Notes: a model not told the origin generated them from the sequence alone. A stretch of DNA of 64,000 nucleotides from Helicobacter anatolicus (GCF_021300615.1 NZ_JAJTMY010000004.1:1-64000); one strand, 5' to 3'. Numbered from the stretch's first letter, positions 7,641 to 26,778 are shown. Made by a program: numbers and translations.

Positions 7641-10600
7641 TCACTCCTTTCCTTCAATGATTGCGATTTCTTCAGGAGTGAGAGTGTAGAGGGAATAGAC
7701 TAGGGAATCAATTTCTTTTTCTAGCTCTTGGGTGTTGGCTTTTGGGTTTTGCTCTTTTGCTTTTAAAATCTCCTCGACTAAAGCGATGATTTCATCTGCT
7801 ATAGATTGGTTGGATTCTGTGATTTTTGGGATTGGGATACGCATTGCTGTTTCTGTTGAAAATTGAAATGTCCTTATTGCTTTTGCAAAGGCAAAACGAT
7901 AACAATACCAATTTAAAAATTTTGAGTGCAAAAGAGCCAAGATATAGCAATTTGGAAACTCATTTTTGCAAATAATCTGATGAATGGTATTGACAATTCT
8001 TATATTATTGGGATTTTTCACAATCGTTCCTATCATTTTTATGTGTGGATTTGGTCTTTCAATGTGAGCAATAATTCTCTGCATCAAAACACTATTTTCT
8101 CTAATTATCGATTTTGGACTTATTTTTAAAGAGTTAGAAATATATCCCTTGATTCCTTTAATAAAATATCTTTGAATTTCTTTACCCCCATAAACTTGTA
8201 ATTCACCTTTATTGTTGATATGCTTGTAAAAAACATCCCCCCAAACATTCTCTCCACAATCAATAAGATTTAAAGGTATTTTCTTTCTTATTTTTACTCC
8301 CATCTCTAGTTCTTTTTGAGATAAATCATTGGGATATAGGTTGAAAAGATCAATATACTCTTTTGGAATTTCAAGCACTTGGGAAATCCCCTGCTCTTCA
8401 TTCAAGAACCCAGTAACATAGCTATGGGTTGGAGTGTCTTTTTTCTTTGAGTAGATAATCATTTCAAGCAAAACATAGCTCCATGCCTTGCCACAATCTA
8501 TAATTTGACTCACATTTGGTTTCAAAAACTCTCTAATTTGTTTCCAGTTTGTCGCAAATGTCAAAGCTTTTGGGACAATAAAAGTATTGATTCCATTTTT
8601 GCACAAAAGCTTATCTGCCAAAAATATAAAAAGCTGTGCTGTATCATTTGAACTTGATTTGTAAATTTCTTTGTATTTTTTCTTTTCAAAATCTGTAAGT
8701 GAAGCTCCATAAGGCGGATTGCCAATCACACAATCAAATCCTTTGAAATTACCTTCATCATCTAGCACTTCAGGGAATTCAAACCGCCATTCAAAAGGAT
8801 TATTGCTTGAGAGATTATAGAGTGTATTATAAGCTTGTTTAAGGCTTGAGAAATCTTTACAGGCTTGTTTGTGGATTTCTTCTTGAGCTTCATTAATGTG
8901 TTCATATTTTGGAAAAGGATTCTCTGAAATATATAAAACTAATTCATCGTCATCTTTAGCTAAATAGTTACCATAGAGTTCTCTGTACTTATCACATTGT
9001 TTTTGAAAAGTCTGCATTTCTTTTTTATATTTGTCTTTGAAACAAAATTTTTGAAAAGCAGTCAACAATTCCTTAATTTGAGAGTTTAGTTTAGTTTTGT
9101 CGCTAAAGAACCCTTCTTTATAGTTTTTTACCATATTTTTATAGTTTTGAATTCTTGGCTTGATATTGGGATAATGTGTCAAGCTTTGTTTGAGATCAAA
9201 ATACGAAATCAGGCTGTTTCCACACTTGATATTAATATCAATATTTGGAAGAGTTTCAAGCGCATTGGTATTTTTACCATTTTCATCAAAGAGATAGTAG
9301 CTGTATTTAAGAAGCTCTATCCATAGCCTAAGCTTGGTGATCTCACAAGAATTTGGGTTGATATCCACGCCAAAAAGGCAGTTTTCAATGATGGACTTTT
9401 TGAGATCAAACATTTCTTTTTGGATTTGATGGGAGAGTTGCTCCATAGAAGTTGGTTTAATATATTGATGAAGTTTATCTTGTGTTTTAATTTGGATTTC
9501 ATCATTTTCTAACTCTAAAGTAGATTCATAGAGTGAGGGAATTAATCTAAGAGTGTAGGCAATTTTTATCATTTCATTAAGTGCAGAGACTAAAAAATGC
9601 CCAGATCCGACAGCAGGGTCGCAGATTGTTATTGAAAGCAAGGTTTTAAAATATTCCTCTCTATACTCAAGAAATCCTTTGAATCCCATTTCCTCTCTTA
9701 GCTCTTTTAAGTTTTTGCACTTCCAAGAATAAATAGAATTAAACTTCTCTAAAACAGCTTGAGTAATACTCTCTTTACACATAAAGCTTGTGATAAAACT
9801 TGGGGTATAAAAGCTTCCTTCTTTATAACCATTGAGTTTTTCAAATACAAGTCCAAGTACGGCTGAATTAATAAGGAGATCGTGATTTTGTTTTATCCCA
9901 TCGCTAATATCTTTGGGCGTAGTGGTAAAATCATAAGCGTGAAGAAATTCAAAAAGATATTCAAGCAAAGGCAGAGTTTCTTTGTTTTTGAACCTTGGAT
10001 CTTTTCTAAGGATTGAATGAGAAAAAAGAGTAAGGGATAAAGAATCAAGCATTCCAATTTCTTTGCCCTGATATTCTAAAGATGTCTTGTCAAATAAACT
10101 AGAATTTAAATATGGAATAGAGAGAAAATCCTTAGGAAGTGAGGGAGAGCGAGAATCTTGCTTTTTTGCCAACACTTCAAAAAAGAGGGTTTGGAGGGTT
10201 TTAAAGTCTCTGATGGTTGAAAAATCCAAAAAAGGCTTATCAATATGTTTAAAGCCCAAAAGCATAGATTCTAAAAGCCTAAGAAATAAGATTCTATTAT
10301 TCCAAGTGGTGATAAGGGTAAAAATACTCTCTTCATCAATATCTTGATAAACTTGAGAGATCGCGTGTGAAAGAGTATTAGGAGTGCTGCTAGGCTTAAT
10401 GAGGATTTTTCCATTTTCAACTACTTCTTGTAGTCCTAGGATATACAAAAGCTCATCATAAAAATTTTTATTAAGCGTATTAGCATCAATAGTTTTTCTA
10501 GCCTTAAGAAGCACTTGAGGGCTTAAGAGTTGATAAATTATTGTAAGCTCTTGGATAGAGAGATTATTTTGAAAGGAAAAATAAGTATAAGGAAGCTCTC

Positions 10601-11159
10601 CTTCAAACTCATCTTTGAGATAATTCTCCAAATCGGCATAAAACTTCTCAGTCTTGGTATTTGTCCCCTCTTTGCCATCACAATTTTTGTAGAATTTTTG
10701 GATTTTTTTGTCTTTAGAAAAAATATTAAAACTCTTGGCATCAAAGAGATAAAATTCATAAGGATTGCAAAGAATAATATGCTTGATGGAATTATTGTTT
10801 GCTATTTGAGTTTCTCTAAGAAAATACAGGATTGATTCATAGAAGGCTTTAGATAATGGACTATCTTTGGGGAATTCAGCTTTGTTTTCAAAGGCCTTGA
10901 CTTCAATAAGCACTTGCGCTTCTCTATCAACATAAATTGCACTATCGACTTTACCTAAAGTATTGCAGTCATAACCATAGGTTTTGGCTAGAAACCTATT
11001 GATTTCATTTTTTTGGAATTCCTCATCACTTTGCATAAAAGCTCTTTGTAAAAAATCTTGAATCGTTTGAGAAAAACTTTCCATCACTTCTTGAGATGGA
11101 CTTGGAGGAGAATAGGGCTTAACAAAATCTTTAAGAATGATAGACTTAAAATTAATCAT
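7641..11159 (-). CDS. Type IIG restriction-modification enzyme (fused nuclease and adenine methyltransferase)
   Basis: This 1172-aa single-chain enzyme belongs to the Eco57I/BcgI-like Type IIG class. The N-terminal part has a PD-(D/E)xK-like nuclease site: the aspartate of DSAIYVDREAQVLIEVK and its E-x-K, near residues 75-90. A helical region follows, then the gamma-class adenine methyltransferase with SAM motif I in CDPAVGSGHFL (near 515) and catalytic motif IV in NPPYG (near 810). The C-terminal 300 aa should hold the target-recognition domain, which sets the sequence cut and methylated. No homopolymer that could switch it is seen in the gene. It is flanked on both sides by gene debris, the usual setting of a horizontally acquired restriction locus. 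The recognition sequence cannot be predicted. Confidence 0.9.
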   Translation of the reverse strand: MINFKSIILKDFVKPYSPPSPSQEVMESFSQTIQDFLQRAFMQSDEEFQKNEINRFLAKTYGYDCNTLGKVDSAIYVDREAQVLIEVKAFENKAEFPKDSPLSKAFYESILYFLRETQIANNNSIKHIILCNPYEFYLFDAKSFNIFSKDKKIQKFYKNCDGKEGTNTKTEKFYADLENYLKDEFEGELPYTYFSFQNNLSIQELTIIYQLLSPQVLLKARKTIDANTLNKNFYDELLYILGLQEVVENGKILIKPSSTPNTLSHAISQVYQDIDEESIFTLITTWNNRILFLRLLESMLLGFKHIDKPFLDFSTIRDFKTLQTLFFEVLAKKQDSRSPSLPKDFLSIPYLNSSLFDKTSLEYQGKEIGMLDSLSLTLFSHSILRKDPRFKNKETLPLLEYLFEFLHAYDFTTTPKDISDGIKQNHDLLINSAVLGLVFEKLNGYKEGSFYTPSFITSFMCKESITQAVLEKFNSIYSWKCKNLKELREEMGFKGFLEYREEYFKTLLSITICDPAVGSGHFLVSALNEMIKIAYTLRLIPSLYESTLELENDEIQIKTQDKLHQYIKPTSMEQLSHQIQKEMFDLKKSIIENCLFGVDINPNSCEITKLRLWIELLKYSYYLFDENGKNTNALETLPNIDINIKCGNSLISYFDLKQSLTHYPNIKPRIQNYKNMVKNYKEGFFSDKTKLNSQIKELLTAFQKFCFKDKYKKEMQTFQKQCDKYRELYGNYLAKDDDELVLYISENPFPKYEHINEAQEEIHKQACKDFSSLKQAYNTLYNLSSNNPFEWRFEFPEVLDDEGNFKGFDCVIGNPPYGASLTDFEKKKYKEIYKSSSNDTAQLFIFLADKLLCKNGINTFIVPKALTFATNWKQIREFLKPNVSQIIDCGKAWSYVLLEMIIYSKKKDTPTHSYVTGFLNEEQGISQVLEIPKEYIDLFNLYPNDLSQKELEMGVKIRKKIPLNLIDCGENVWGDVFYKHINNKGELQVYGGKEIQRYFIKGIKGYISNSLKISPKSIIRENSVLMQRIIAHIERPNPHIKMIGTIVKNPNNIRIVNTIHQIICKNEFPNCYILALLHSKFLNWYCYRFAFAKAIRTFQFSTETAMRIPIPKITESNQSIADEIIALVEEILKAKEQNPKANTQELEKEIDSLVYSLYTLTPEEIAIIEGKE

Positions 11160-11324
11160 AAAACTCCTTCAAATTGATAAAAAAAGAATAAGTAAATTAT
11201 AAATAAAAGGATTGGGAAATTCAAGTAAAAATACTTTTTGTTCAAAAAAAATTATCTTTTAACTTCCTGATCAATCTTTTCTGTAATATTTTGCTTCCTT
11301 TTTGCTAATTATCATTATTTTATA

Positions 11325-11626
11325 ATTTTTATAGTTCTATAATTCCGTGAAATATATCATGAGTTATTATTGTTCTATGGCAATTGATGCCTACTTTGTC
11401 AAAATGATCTTCCCAATTTGCTTTAAGAGCTGGAGGACAAACTACAAGGATTTTGCCTCTAAGTTTTTCGCTAACTTCAAATTTCAAGAAAATTATTATA
11501 TTTTTTCTGGCTTATTAAATTTATCTTTAATCATATAGATTTGATACTTCAAAACTTTATATTCTTTGGAAAAATGGGGGGGGGTGAGACTTTAATATTC
11601 TTATTTCTTCTAAATTTATCCATCTC
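11325..11626 (-). pseudogene. Remnant of a helicase-like gene with a G9/C9 tract
   Basis: No intact gene occupies 11160-11698, but the minus strand carries recognisable pieces. One frame reads EVSEKLRGKILVVCPPAL followed by KANWEDHFDKVGI, then a stop at 11325-11327. This resembles the region after motif I of SNF2/superfamily II helicases (x-L-V-V-C-P-P-x-L-x-x-N-W). Just upstream a short frame begins with ATG near 11626 and runs into nine C on the coding strand (11576-11584). A one-base change in the tract would join it to YKVLKYQIYMIKDKF, before another stop. The pieces are in different frames and the catalytic motifs are missing, so the gene is dead. Confidence 0.6.
11576..11584. repeat. 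Homopolymeric G9 tract
   Basis: Nine consecutive G (C on the coding strand) lie near the 5' end of the helicase-like remnant. Tracts of this kind mediate slipped-strand phase variation in Helicobacter; here the downstream gene is already broken. Confidence 0.9.
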
Positions 11627-11698
11627 AAAATATTTTATAATAAAGCTCTTATAAAGAAAGCAGAAAGATAGGGTTTCTGCTTAATTAATTCTAGCTTT

Positions 11699-12106
11699 TT
11701 AATAAGTTCTAAAATATTTATCATTGCCATTTTCTTTATTTATTAAAAATTTAATAAAGTAACAACCATAGTATTTTGCATACGGGAAATCTTGCTTTAA
11801 CTCTTTTACAAACTCTTTAAATTCATCTTTAAGAGTTTCTCCACTTTTTCCATATTTTTCATTTAAATATTTACTACCAAATTCTTTTTCTATTGTTTTA
11901 ATATCTAAATTATCAATATCTTCTGAGTAAATTTCAATACCATCATATTGAAAATTTCTTCCATACCTATCTGACAATACACTAACATTATGCTTAATAT
12001 CAAAACATTGCAATATTTCTATTAAATCATGAGGTTTATTATGAAAAAAACTTTTACTAGAATACTCAACTTCATATCTTCTTATAACACTTGCTTTAAT
12101 TTCCAT
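11699..12106 (-). CDS. Hypothetical protein
   Basis: I do not recognise this 135-aa protein. The start is MEIKASVIRRYEVEY, chosen because AAAGGAG stands six bases before this ATG; an upstream open stretch of 20 codons lacks a ribosome site. The protein is acidic/lysine-rich, soluble, and has no signal peptide or membrane segment. Aromatic residues are common at the C-terminus (YAKYYGCYFIKFL). It lies in the accessory region next to restriction debris and is divergent from the HTH gene at 12369. The 262 bp between them contain the 30-bp inverted repeat. If the segment between those repeats inverted, its promoter would point at this gene. Confidence 0.6.
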   Translation of the reverse strand: MEIKASVIRRYEVEYSSKSFFHNKPHDLIEILQCFDIKHNVSVLSDRYGRNFQYDGIEIYSEDIDNLDIKTIEKEFGSKYLNEKYGKSGETLKDEFKEFVKELKQDFPYAKYYGCYFIKFLINKENGNDKYFRTY

Positions 12107-12245
12107 ATAATACTCCTTTAAAATTTTATATAAGAGTATTGTATAGACTATCTTATGAGTTTTCAAATGGACAAAATTGCTGCTATTTAATAATTTATTG
12201 ATATTAAAATATTATATTTTAGACAAAATTTTCTTTGCTTCTTTC

Positions 12246-12275
12246 TTTTATCAAAATCTAATCGTGTCATAAAAT
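12246..12275. repeat. Left arm of a perfect 30-bp inverted repeat
   Basis: This arm is the exact reverse complement of 12364-12393. The 88 bp between the arms carry a promoter-like sequence. Just outside both arms the match is interrupted. Confidence 0.95.
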
Positions 12276-12310
12276 TATTCTAGAAATAACAGAAAAAATA
12301 TTTTTATTAT

Positions 12311-12338
12311 TTGATAAATAATATTTTTTAATTATAAT
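12311..12338 (+). promoter_or_regulatory. Candidate sigma-70 promoter inside the inverted-repeat segment
   Basis: TTGATA (12311-12316) and TATAAT (12333-12338) are 16 bases apart. The start codon of the HTH gene is 31 bp past the -10 box. The -10 region lies in the palindrome TAATTATAATTA, so a -10 box can also be read on the minus strand, but without a good -35 partner. Confidence 0.55.
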
Positions 12339-12363
12339 TAAGATTATTTTTAAGTTTTGGATG

Positions 12364-12393
12364 ATTTTATGACACGATTAGATTTTGATAAAA
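12364..12393. repeat. Right arm of a perfect 30-bp inverted repeat
   Basis: This arm contains the ATG (12369-12371) and the first eight codons of the HTH gene. Its exact inverted copy is at 12246-12275. Confidence 0.95.
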
Positions 12394-12593
12394 AAATTAA
12401 AACCCTTGGTTTAAGTAGAAAGAGTTTTGCTAAGATTGCAGGAGTTAGCTATACTGGCATTTCCACCAATTGGAAAGAAAATAAAAACTTGCCACCATGG
12501 GTAGAACCATTTTTACATTATTATGAAAAAAGTAAAGCGCTAGATGATTTGCTTATTATTATGCACAAACACAAAATGCTTGAAGAGCAATAA
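12369..12593 (+). CDS. Small HTH (XRE-like) DNA-binding protein
   Basis: This 74-aa protein reads like a single helix-turn-helix unit. The segment LGLSRKSFAKIAGVSYTGISTNW (residues about 12-34) has the spacing of an XRE-type HTH, with a short helical tail. Small proteins of this type are frequent in Campylobacterota accessory regions and act as repressors or antitoxins. The start is ATG at 12369 with GGA eight bases upstream; an in-frame TTG lies four codons earlier. The start codon lies inside the right arm of the 30-bp inverted repeat. No toxin-like partner is adjacent. The role is inferred only from the fold. Confidence 0.7.
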   Translation: MTRLDFDKKIKTLGLSRKSFAKIAGVSYTGISTNWKENKNLPPWVEPFLHYYEKSKALDDLLIIMHKHKMLEEQ

Positions 12594-12859
12594 CTTTTTA
12601 TTTTTAAAAATTCAAAGACAAAAGATTAAAACGCTTAATTTTCAATTTTAAGAGCTTTATAATTTGTATTGACAATGTTAACACCATAGTAAAACTAAGA
12701 AAAAATAAAAGCAATAGATAAAAGCTACAATACCAAAGATATTGATAATTCCATATACTTTTCTATTGTTTTTTTTAACGTCAATTTAACTAAAAAATAC
12801 TGAAGATTTTAAGCCCTTAAGACCTGCAAGACAGACTTAATAGGCAATCTCTGTTTTTA

Positions 12860-13390
12860 TTAATATTTAACCCTTAAACCCAAGCCAAAATAATTTAAAT
12901 GAGAAAAATAATTGTCGATATGGTAAAAGCTATAATCATAATCTATATACAAGGCAAGATATTTTATTAATTCAAAACTCAAGTCTAGTCCAAAACTTGG
13001 TTTCCATACCAAATGATTTTTTGAGCCATAATTTGCGACACTTAAGCCATAACCAATTTTTGGTGCTATAGAAATAATTTTTGTTATCGCAATATCATAA
13101 ATCCAAAATAAATTAATAGCACTCAATCTTGACATACCTTGAGGAAGATTTACTTGATTAAAAGGAAAGAGTACTTCAGCAAAAATTCCCATTTTATTTT
13201 TATCCCACATTCCATATGTAATTTGCAGATTCTGAATACCAGACATTTCTCCAAATGCAAGATATTTATAACCAATACTCCCTTGATATATCCTACCCCA
13301 TAATGAAGAAAAATGATTTGTTTTTACATCACCACCCTCTGAAGTCATCAAAAAACCACATAACGCCACAATCAATACAATTTTTCTCAT
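12860..13390 (-). CDS. Putative small outer-membrane beta-barrel protein
   Basis: This 176-aa protein has a signal peptide (MRKIVLIVALCGFLMTSEGG). The rest alternates hydrophobic and polar residues with many aromatics and glycines, for example IGYKYLAFGE, LQITYGMW and LALYIDYDYSFYHID. It ends in an amphipathic strand with a terminal Tyr (GLGLRVKY), as in outer-membrane barrels. An eight-stranded barrel is likely from the length. Its start overlaps the stop of the DUF2147-type gene by one base (TAATG), so the two are coupled. I cannot assign a ligand or function. Confidence 0.65.
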   Translation of the reverse strand: MRKIVLIVALCGFLMTSEGGDVKTNHFSSLWGRIYQGSIGYKYLAFGEMSGIQNLQITYGMWDKNKMGIFAEVLFPFNQVNLPQGMSRLSAINLFWIYDIAITKIISIAPKIGYGLSVANYGSKNHLVWKPSFGLDLSFELIKYLALYIDYDYSFYHIDNYFSHLNYFGLGLRVKY

Positions 13391-13884
13391 TATTTTCTTT
13401 TCTTATCTAACTGCAATTGCACATCATCAAAATACACATCTTTGTCTATAAAATCTCTCATCTCTTCATCTGTCATTTTTTTCCACTTTAATGTTTTTCC
13501 AAATAATCCCTTAGAATCTACACTTGCCTTAAAAATTAACATATCATCTATGCTTTCTCCTTTAAGGTAATAAGTCTTACCATCAGCATAGTTATAGATT
13601 CTTCCATTAAAAAATTTGTTGCTATTTTCCTGATTTTCTAAATCCCAAACAAACAATATGCCACGAACTTCTCTATTACGCAAAGTTGCATCTGGATTTT
13701 TTATATCTAACCCTGCAGATTTTCCATCTTTTGAAGCAAAACCATAAGCATAATATTTTTGATCATGTTTAAAAATTCTTACTATGCTTTCTATACCTTT
13801 CTCATTTTTTGGCAAAAGATAATAGCCAGAAATATCCTTAGTAAAGCCTATACATAAAAATAGACAAAATAAAATAAAACGCAT
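13390..13884 (-). CDS. DUF2147-type secreted protein
   Basis: This 164-aa protein has a signal peptide (MRFILFCLFLCIGFTKD), then the DUF2147-like pattern: G-Y-Y-L at the start, SIVRIFKHDQKYYAYG, GILFVWDLE, NGRIYNYADGKTYYLKG, and a late GKTLKWKK. DUF2147 proteins are small periplasmic beta-rich proteins of unknown function. It is coupled to the following outer-membrane protein gene, which suggests both act in the envelope. Confidence 0.7.
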   Translation of the reverse strand: MRFILFCLFLCIGFTKDISGYYLLPKNEKGIESIVRIFKHDQKYYAYGFASKDGKSAGLDIKNPDATLRNREVRGILFVWDLENQENSNKFFNGRIYNYADGKTYYLKGESIDDMLIFKASVDSKGLFGKTLKWKKMTDEEMRDFIDKDVYFDDVQLQLDKKRK

Positions 13885-14007
13885 TTAAATCCTTCAAAAT
13901 AAAATTTTCTAAAATCCTAATAAAAAAATATCAATTTTAAATGAAGTTGTTTTTTAATGTAGTGTAAATTAAAGGAGTAAAAATTAATATATAAAAAATC
14001 AAGAAGG

Positions 14008-14033
14008 TGTGTGCCTCTTAATTGAGACACACA
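14008..14033 (-). terminator. Terminator after fusA
   Basis: Arms TGTGTG-C-CTC and GAG-A-CACACA (one mismatch, 6-nt loop) form a strong hairpin just past the fusA stop. A T-rich run follows on the minus strand. It closes the long translation operon. Confidence 0.65.
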
Positions 14034-14044
14034 TAAAAAGGTAG

Positions 14045-16123
14045 TTATCCTTTGCGTTTTTCAATAATTTCTTTAGCAATATTAGAAGGCACTTCACCAT
14101 AGTGATCAAACTCCATAGAATAAGTACCCCTACCTTGAGTCGCAGAACGTAAATCTGTAGAATATCCAAACATCTCAGCCAACGGAACAAAAGCATTAAC
14201 GATCTTTAACCCCATTCTATCTTCCATAGAATTAATCTGACCTCTTCTACGATTTAAATCCCCAATAACATCTCCCATATACTCTTCTGGAATCTCTACT
14301 TCCACTTTCATTAAAGGCTCTAGTAATACCGCATTTGCATCTCTACAAGCATCTTTAAATGCCATAGAACCAGCAATCTTAAATGCCATTTCAGAACTAT
14401 CAACATCATGATAACTTCCATCATAAAGAGTAACTTTAAAGTCTACCACAGGATATCCCGCTAAAACACCACTTTGCATAGCTTCTTGTATCCCTTTATC
14501 TACGGCAGGAATATATTCTTTTGGAATTACACCCCCACTAATTTCATTAACAAATTCATAGCCAGTACCTGCTTCTTTTGGCTCAAGTTTAATGAAAACA
14601 TGACCATATTGTCCTCTACCGCCAGATTGTTTTGCATACTTGCATTCTTTATTTACTGAACTTCTAATTGTTTCTCTGAATGCAACTTGCGGTTGTCCTA
14701 CTTCTGCTTCTACTTTAAATTCTCTTTTTAATCTATCTACAATAATCTCCAAGTGAAGCTCGCCCATACCGCCAATCAAAGTTTGACCGGTTTCTTCCTG
14801 CGTACTTACTCTAAAGCTTGGATCTTCTTCTGCCAACTTGCCTAAAGCAATACCCATTTTTTCTTGATCAGCTTTTGTTTTTGGCTCCACTGCAATATGA
14901 ATTACTGGCTCTGGAAACTCCATTCTTTCTAGAATTACAGCTGCTTTTTCATCACAGAGAGTATCCCCTGTCAAAGTATCCTTTAAACCAACAAAAGCAC
15001 AAATTTCTCCAGCATAAACCTCTTTAATATCTTCTCTTTTATTAGAGTGCATCTTCAATAATCTACCAACTCTTTCTTTCTTGCCTTTAGTAGAATTTAA
15101 CACATAACTTCCAGACTCCAATACTCCTCTATAAGCACGAACAAATGTAAGTTGTCCAACAAATGGATCTGTCATAATCTTAAATGCAAGACCAGCAAAA
15201 GCACCATTATCTGTTGATTCTACACGAATCTCTTCTTCTGTTTTTGGATCAACACCTTTAATATCCGCAACTTCTGTAGGTGCAGGAAGAAAATCAACTA
15301 CTGCATCAAGTAGAGTTTGAACTCCTTTATTCTTGAAAGATGAGCCACATAACATAGGAATAAGCGTCATATTATGGCAACCAATTTTAATACCTTTTTT
15401 AATTTCTTCAATCGTAAGCTCTTCGCCACCAAGATATTTTTCCATTAACGCTTCATCTTGCTCTGCAGCAGATTCTAATAATTTTTCTCTATACTCTTGT
15501 GCTTTATCTTTTAATTCTGCAGGAATTTCCTCAACATCATATTTTGCACCCATTGCATCATTATTCCATACAAGCGCTTTCATCTGGATAAGATCCACAA
15601 CACCCTTAAAATTATCTTCTGCACCAATTGGAATATTAATAGGGACAGGATTTGCTTTTAATCTTTGCTTAATCTGCTCTTCTACATTATAAAAATTTGC
15701 CCCGATTCTGTCCATTTTATTAACAAAAACCATTCTTGGGACACCATACTTATTTGCTTGTCTCCAAACAGTTTCACTCTGAGGTTGTACACCACCTACA
15801 GAACAAAATACAGCAACAGCACCATCTAAAACCCTCATAGATCTTTCAACTTCAATTGTAAAATCTACGTGTCCAGGAGTATCAATAAGATTAATCTGAT
15901 GACCATTCCAAAAACAAGTTGTAGCAGCAGAAGTAATGGTAATACCACGCTCCTTTTCTTGATCCATCCAATCCATTGTAGCTGTTCCATCATGTGTTTC
16001 ACCGATCTTATGGCTTACACCTGTGTAAAACAAAATTCTTTCTGATGTAGTAGTCTTTCCCGCATCAATATGCGCAGCAATTCCGATGTTTCTAATTTTA
16101 TTTAAAGGGGTTGTTCTTGCCAT
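14045..16123 (-). CDS. fusA: Elongation factor G
   Basis: This 692-aa translational GTPase drives ribosomal translocation. The G-domain has [19 protein letters not shown] (P-loop), the switch segment [20 protein letters not shown] and NKMD. The later domains follow in the usual order, with [14 protein letters not shown] in domain IV and [14 protein letters not shown] in domain V. Length is normal. It is the last gene of the rpsL-rpsG-fusA cluster, 21 bp after rpsG. tuf lies elsewhere (29054-30253), not in this cluster. Confidence 0.98.
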   Translation of the reverse strand: MARTTPLNKIRNIGIAAHIDAGKTTTSERILFYTGVSHKIGETHDGTATMDWMDQEKERGITITSAATTCFWNGHQINLIDTPGHVDFTIEVERSMRVLDGAVAVFCSVGGVQPQSETVWRQANKYGVPRMVFVNKMDRIGANFYNVEEQIKQRLKANPVPINIPIGAEDNFKGVVDLIQMKALVWNNDAMGAKYDVEEIPAELKDKAQEYREKLLESAAEQDEALMEKYLGGEELTIEEIKKGIKIGCHNMTLIPMLCGSSFKNKGVQTLLDAVVDFLPAPTEVADIKGVDPKTEEEIRVESTDNGAFAGLAFKIMTDPFVGQLTFVRAYRGVLESGSYVLNSTKGKKERVGRLLKMHSNKREDIKEVYAGEICAFVGLKDTLTGDTLCDEKAAVILERMEFPEPVIHIAVEPKTKADQEKMGIALGKLAEEDPSFRVSTQEETGQTLIGGMGELHLEIIVDRLKREFKVEAEVGQPQVAFRETIRSSVNKECKYAKQSGGRGQYGHVFIKLEPKEAGTGYEFVNEISGGVIPKEYIPAVDKGIQEAMQSGVLAGYPVVDFKVTLYDGSYHDVDSSEMAFKIAGSMAFKDACRDANAVLLEPLMKVEVEIPEEYMGDVIGDLNRRRGQINSMEDRMGLKIVNAFVPLAEMFGYSTDLRSATQGRGTYSMEFDHYGEVPSNIAKEIIEKRKG

Positions 16124-16144
16124 ATATTTTCCTTATCTTTTTAA

Positions 16145-16624
<480 letters not shown>

Positions 16625-17014
16625 TTATTTTTTATCAGCACCTTGTTTTGCTTTTTTAGCACCATATTTACTTCTTGAAACTGTTCTCTTAGCAACACCA
16701 GAAGTATCTAACGCACCTCTTACAATATGATACTTAACACCAGGTAAGTCTTTTACCCTTCCTCCTCTAACCAGCACAATAGAGTGCTCCTGTAGATTAT
16801 GACCTTCTCCAGGAATATAACTAATAACCTCAATCTTACTAGTAAGCTTAACTTTTGCAACTTTTCTCAAAGCAGAGTTAGGTTTCTTTGGTGTTGTTGT
16901 ATATACACGAGTACAAACTCCTCTTCTTTGAGGACATTCCATCAAAGCAGGAGATTTAGTTTTTTTAATAACTTTCTTTCTTTCTTTACGAATTAACTGA
17001 TTTATAGTTGGCAC
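16625..17014 (-). CDS. rpsL: 30S ribosomal protein S12
   Basis: This 129-aa protein carries the S12 decoding-site segments [13 protein letters not shown] and [26 protein letters not shown]. The lysine of TTPKKPNSA is the position where streptomycin-resistance changes occur; here it is the wild-type lysine. It is the first gene of the str cluster, 82 bp after rpoBC, with a possible -10 TAGAAT in between. Confidence 0.98.
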   Translation of the reverse strand: MPTINQLIRKERKKVIKKTKSPALMECPQRRGVCTRVYTTTPKKPNSALRKVAKVKLTSKIEVISYIPGEGHNLQEHSIVLVRGGRVKDLPGVKYHIVRGALDTSGVAKRTVSRSKYGAKKAKQGADKK

Positions 17015-17096
17015 TTATTTTTCCTTTCGTTTTTTTTATTTTTCTAAAAATGTTTAATTCTACAATAAAAAATCTTTTATTATCCTTAGAGTAATC

Positions 17097-25799
<8,703 letters not shown>

Positions 25800-25833
25800 C
25801 TAAACAAGCTTGCCTAGAATGTTTAAACGCAAA

Positions 25834-25865
25834 AAACCCAAAGTCATCTTAAAGACCTTGGGTTT
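25834..25865 (-). terminator. Terminator or attenuator between rplL and rpoBC
   Basis: Arms AAACCCAAAGTC (25834-25845) and GACCTTGGGTTT (25854-25865) pair with one mismatch. Six T follow on the minus strand. Its position between rplL and rpoBC suits the partial termination known in other bacteria at this boundary. Confidence 0.7.
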
Positions 25866-25883
25866 AAAAACTCCGGTGAAAAA

Positions 25884-26258
25884 TTATTTAATTTCTACTT
25901 TTGCACCAGCTTCTTCTAATTTTTTCTTGAAACCTTCAGCATCGTCCTTGCTAACACCTTCTTTTAGTACGCTTGGTGTAGCCTCTGTAGCCTCTTTAGC
26001 TTCTTTTAGACCCAAACCAGTAATTTCTCTTACAACTTTAATAACGTTAATCTTGTTAGCACCTGCATCAGTAAGAACTACATTAAACTCAGTTTTTTCT
26101 TCTGCAGCACCTGCACCAGCCACAGCACCTGCACCAGCCACAACTGTAGGAGCTGCAGAAACACCAAACTTCTCTTCAAACTCTTTTACTAATTCCGATA
26201 ATTCTAAAACAGATAAATTACCAATATAATCTAAAACTTCTTCTTTTGTTATAGCCAT
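25884..26258 (-). CDS. rplL: 50S ribosomal protein L7/L12
   Basis: This 124-aa protein has the N-terminal dimerisation helix region ([21 protein letters not shown]), an Ala/Gly-rich hinge (residues about 36-52) and the C-terminal factor-binding domain with [20 protein letters not shown]. It forms the ribosome stalk with L10 and recruits EF-G and EF-Tu. It is 34 bp downstream of rplJ. Confidence 0.98.
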   Translation of the reverse strand: MAITKEEVLDYIGNLSVLELSELVKEFEEKFGVSAAPTVVAGAGAVAGAGAAEEKTEFNVVLTDAGANKINVIKVVREITGLGLKEAKEATEATPSVLKEGVSKDDAEGFKKKLEEAGAKVEIK

Positions 26259-26292
26259 TTTATACTCCTTTTTTAATATTTAATTTTTAACA

Positions 26293-26778
26293 TTAATTAT
26301 CATTTTCTTTTTTCTTTTTAAGATTGTCCAAACCAGTAACAAAATATCTCGCTGGAGCAGTCCAAACAGAAAGCAACATGCCAATAAGCTCATCACGACT
26401 TGGCAATTTAGAAACAGAAACAATATGATCACTATTTACAATTTCACCATCAAAACAACCCATCTTAACACTAAAAAGATCTTTATTTTCTTCAGAAAAC
26501 TTCACTACAAACTTCGATAAAGAAATCTGATCATTGCTCCAAACAAAGATATTTGTATCATTGATTGCAAAATCTGGATAACCTGCATTTTTAAAAGCAA
26601 TTTTTGCTAAAGTATTCTTAATTACCTGAACCTTTGCATCAGAGCTTCTTGCAGCCTTTCTTAATATTTCAAGTTTTGAAACACTTAACCCTTTATAATC
26701 ACAAACAATTAAAGAATTTGCATTTTTAAACTCTGAACTTAAGTTTTCTACCAACGCTTGTTTTTCTTGTCTAGTCAT
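26293..26778 (-). CDS. rplJ: 50S ribosomal protein L10
   Basis: This 161-aa protein starts [13 protein letters not shown]. It has the L10 core [22 protein letters not shown] and the segment [15 protein letters not shown], and a helical C-terminus that binds L7/L12 dimers. The 86-bp leader before it can fold and is a candidate autoregulatory site. GGAGG precedes the start. Confidence 0.97.
   Translation of the reverse strand: MTRQEKQALVENLSSEFKNANSLIVCDYKGLSVSKLEILRKAARSSDAKVQVIKNTLAKIAFKNAGYPDFAINDTNIFVWSNDQISLSKFVVKFSEENKDLFSVKMGCFDGEIVNSDHIVSVSKLPSRDELIGMLLSVWTAPARYFVTGLDNLKKKKENDN

Noticed and set aside
11347-11538. 63-codon plus-strand open frame in the restriction island
   Set aside because: It is the antisense of the helicase-like relic, has no ribosome site and its composition is not protein-like.
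15333-15692. 119-codon plus-strand frame
   Set aside because: It is antisense to fusA and has no initiation signal or recognisable domain.
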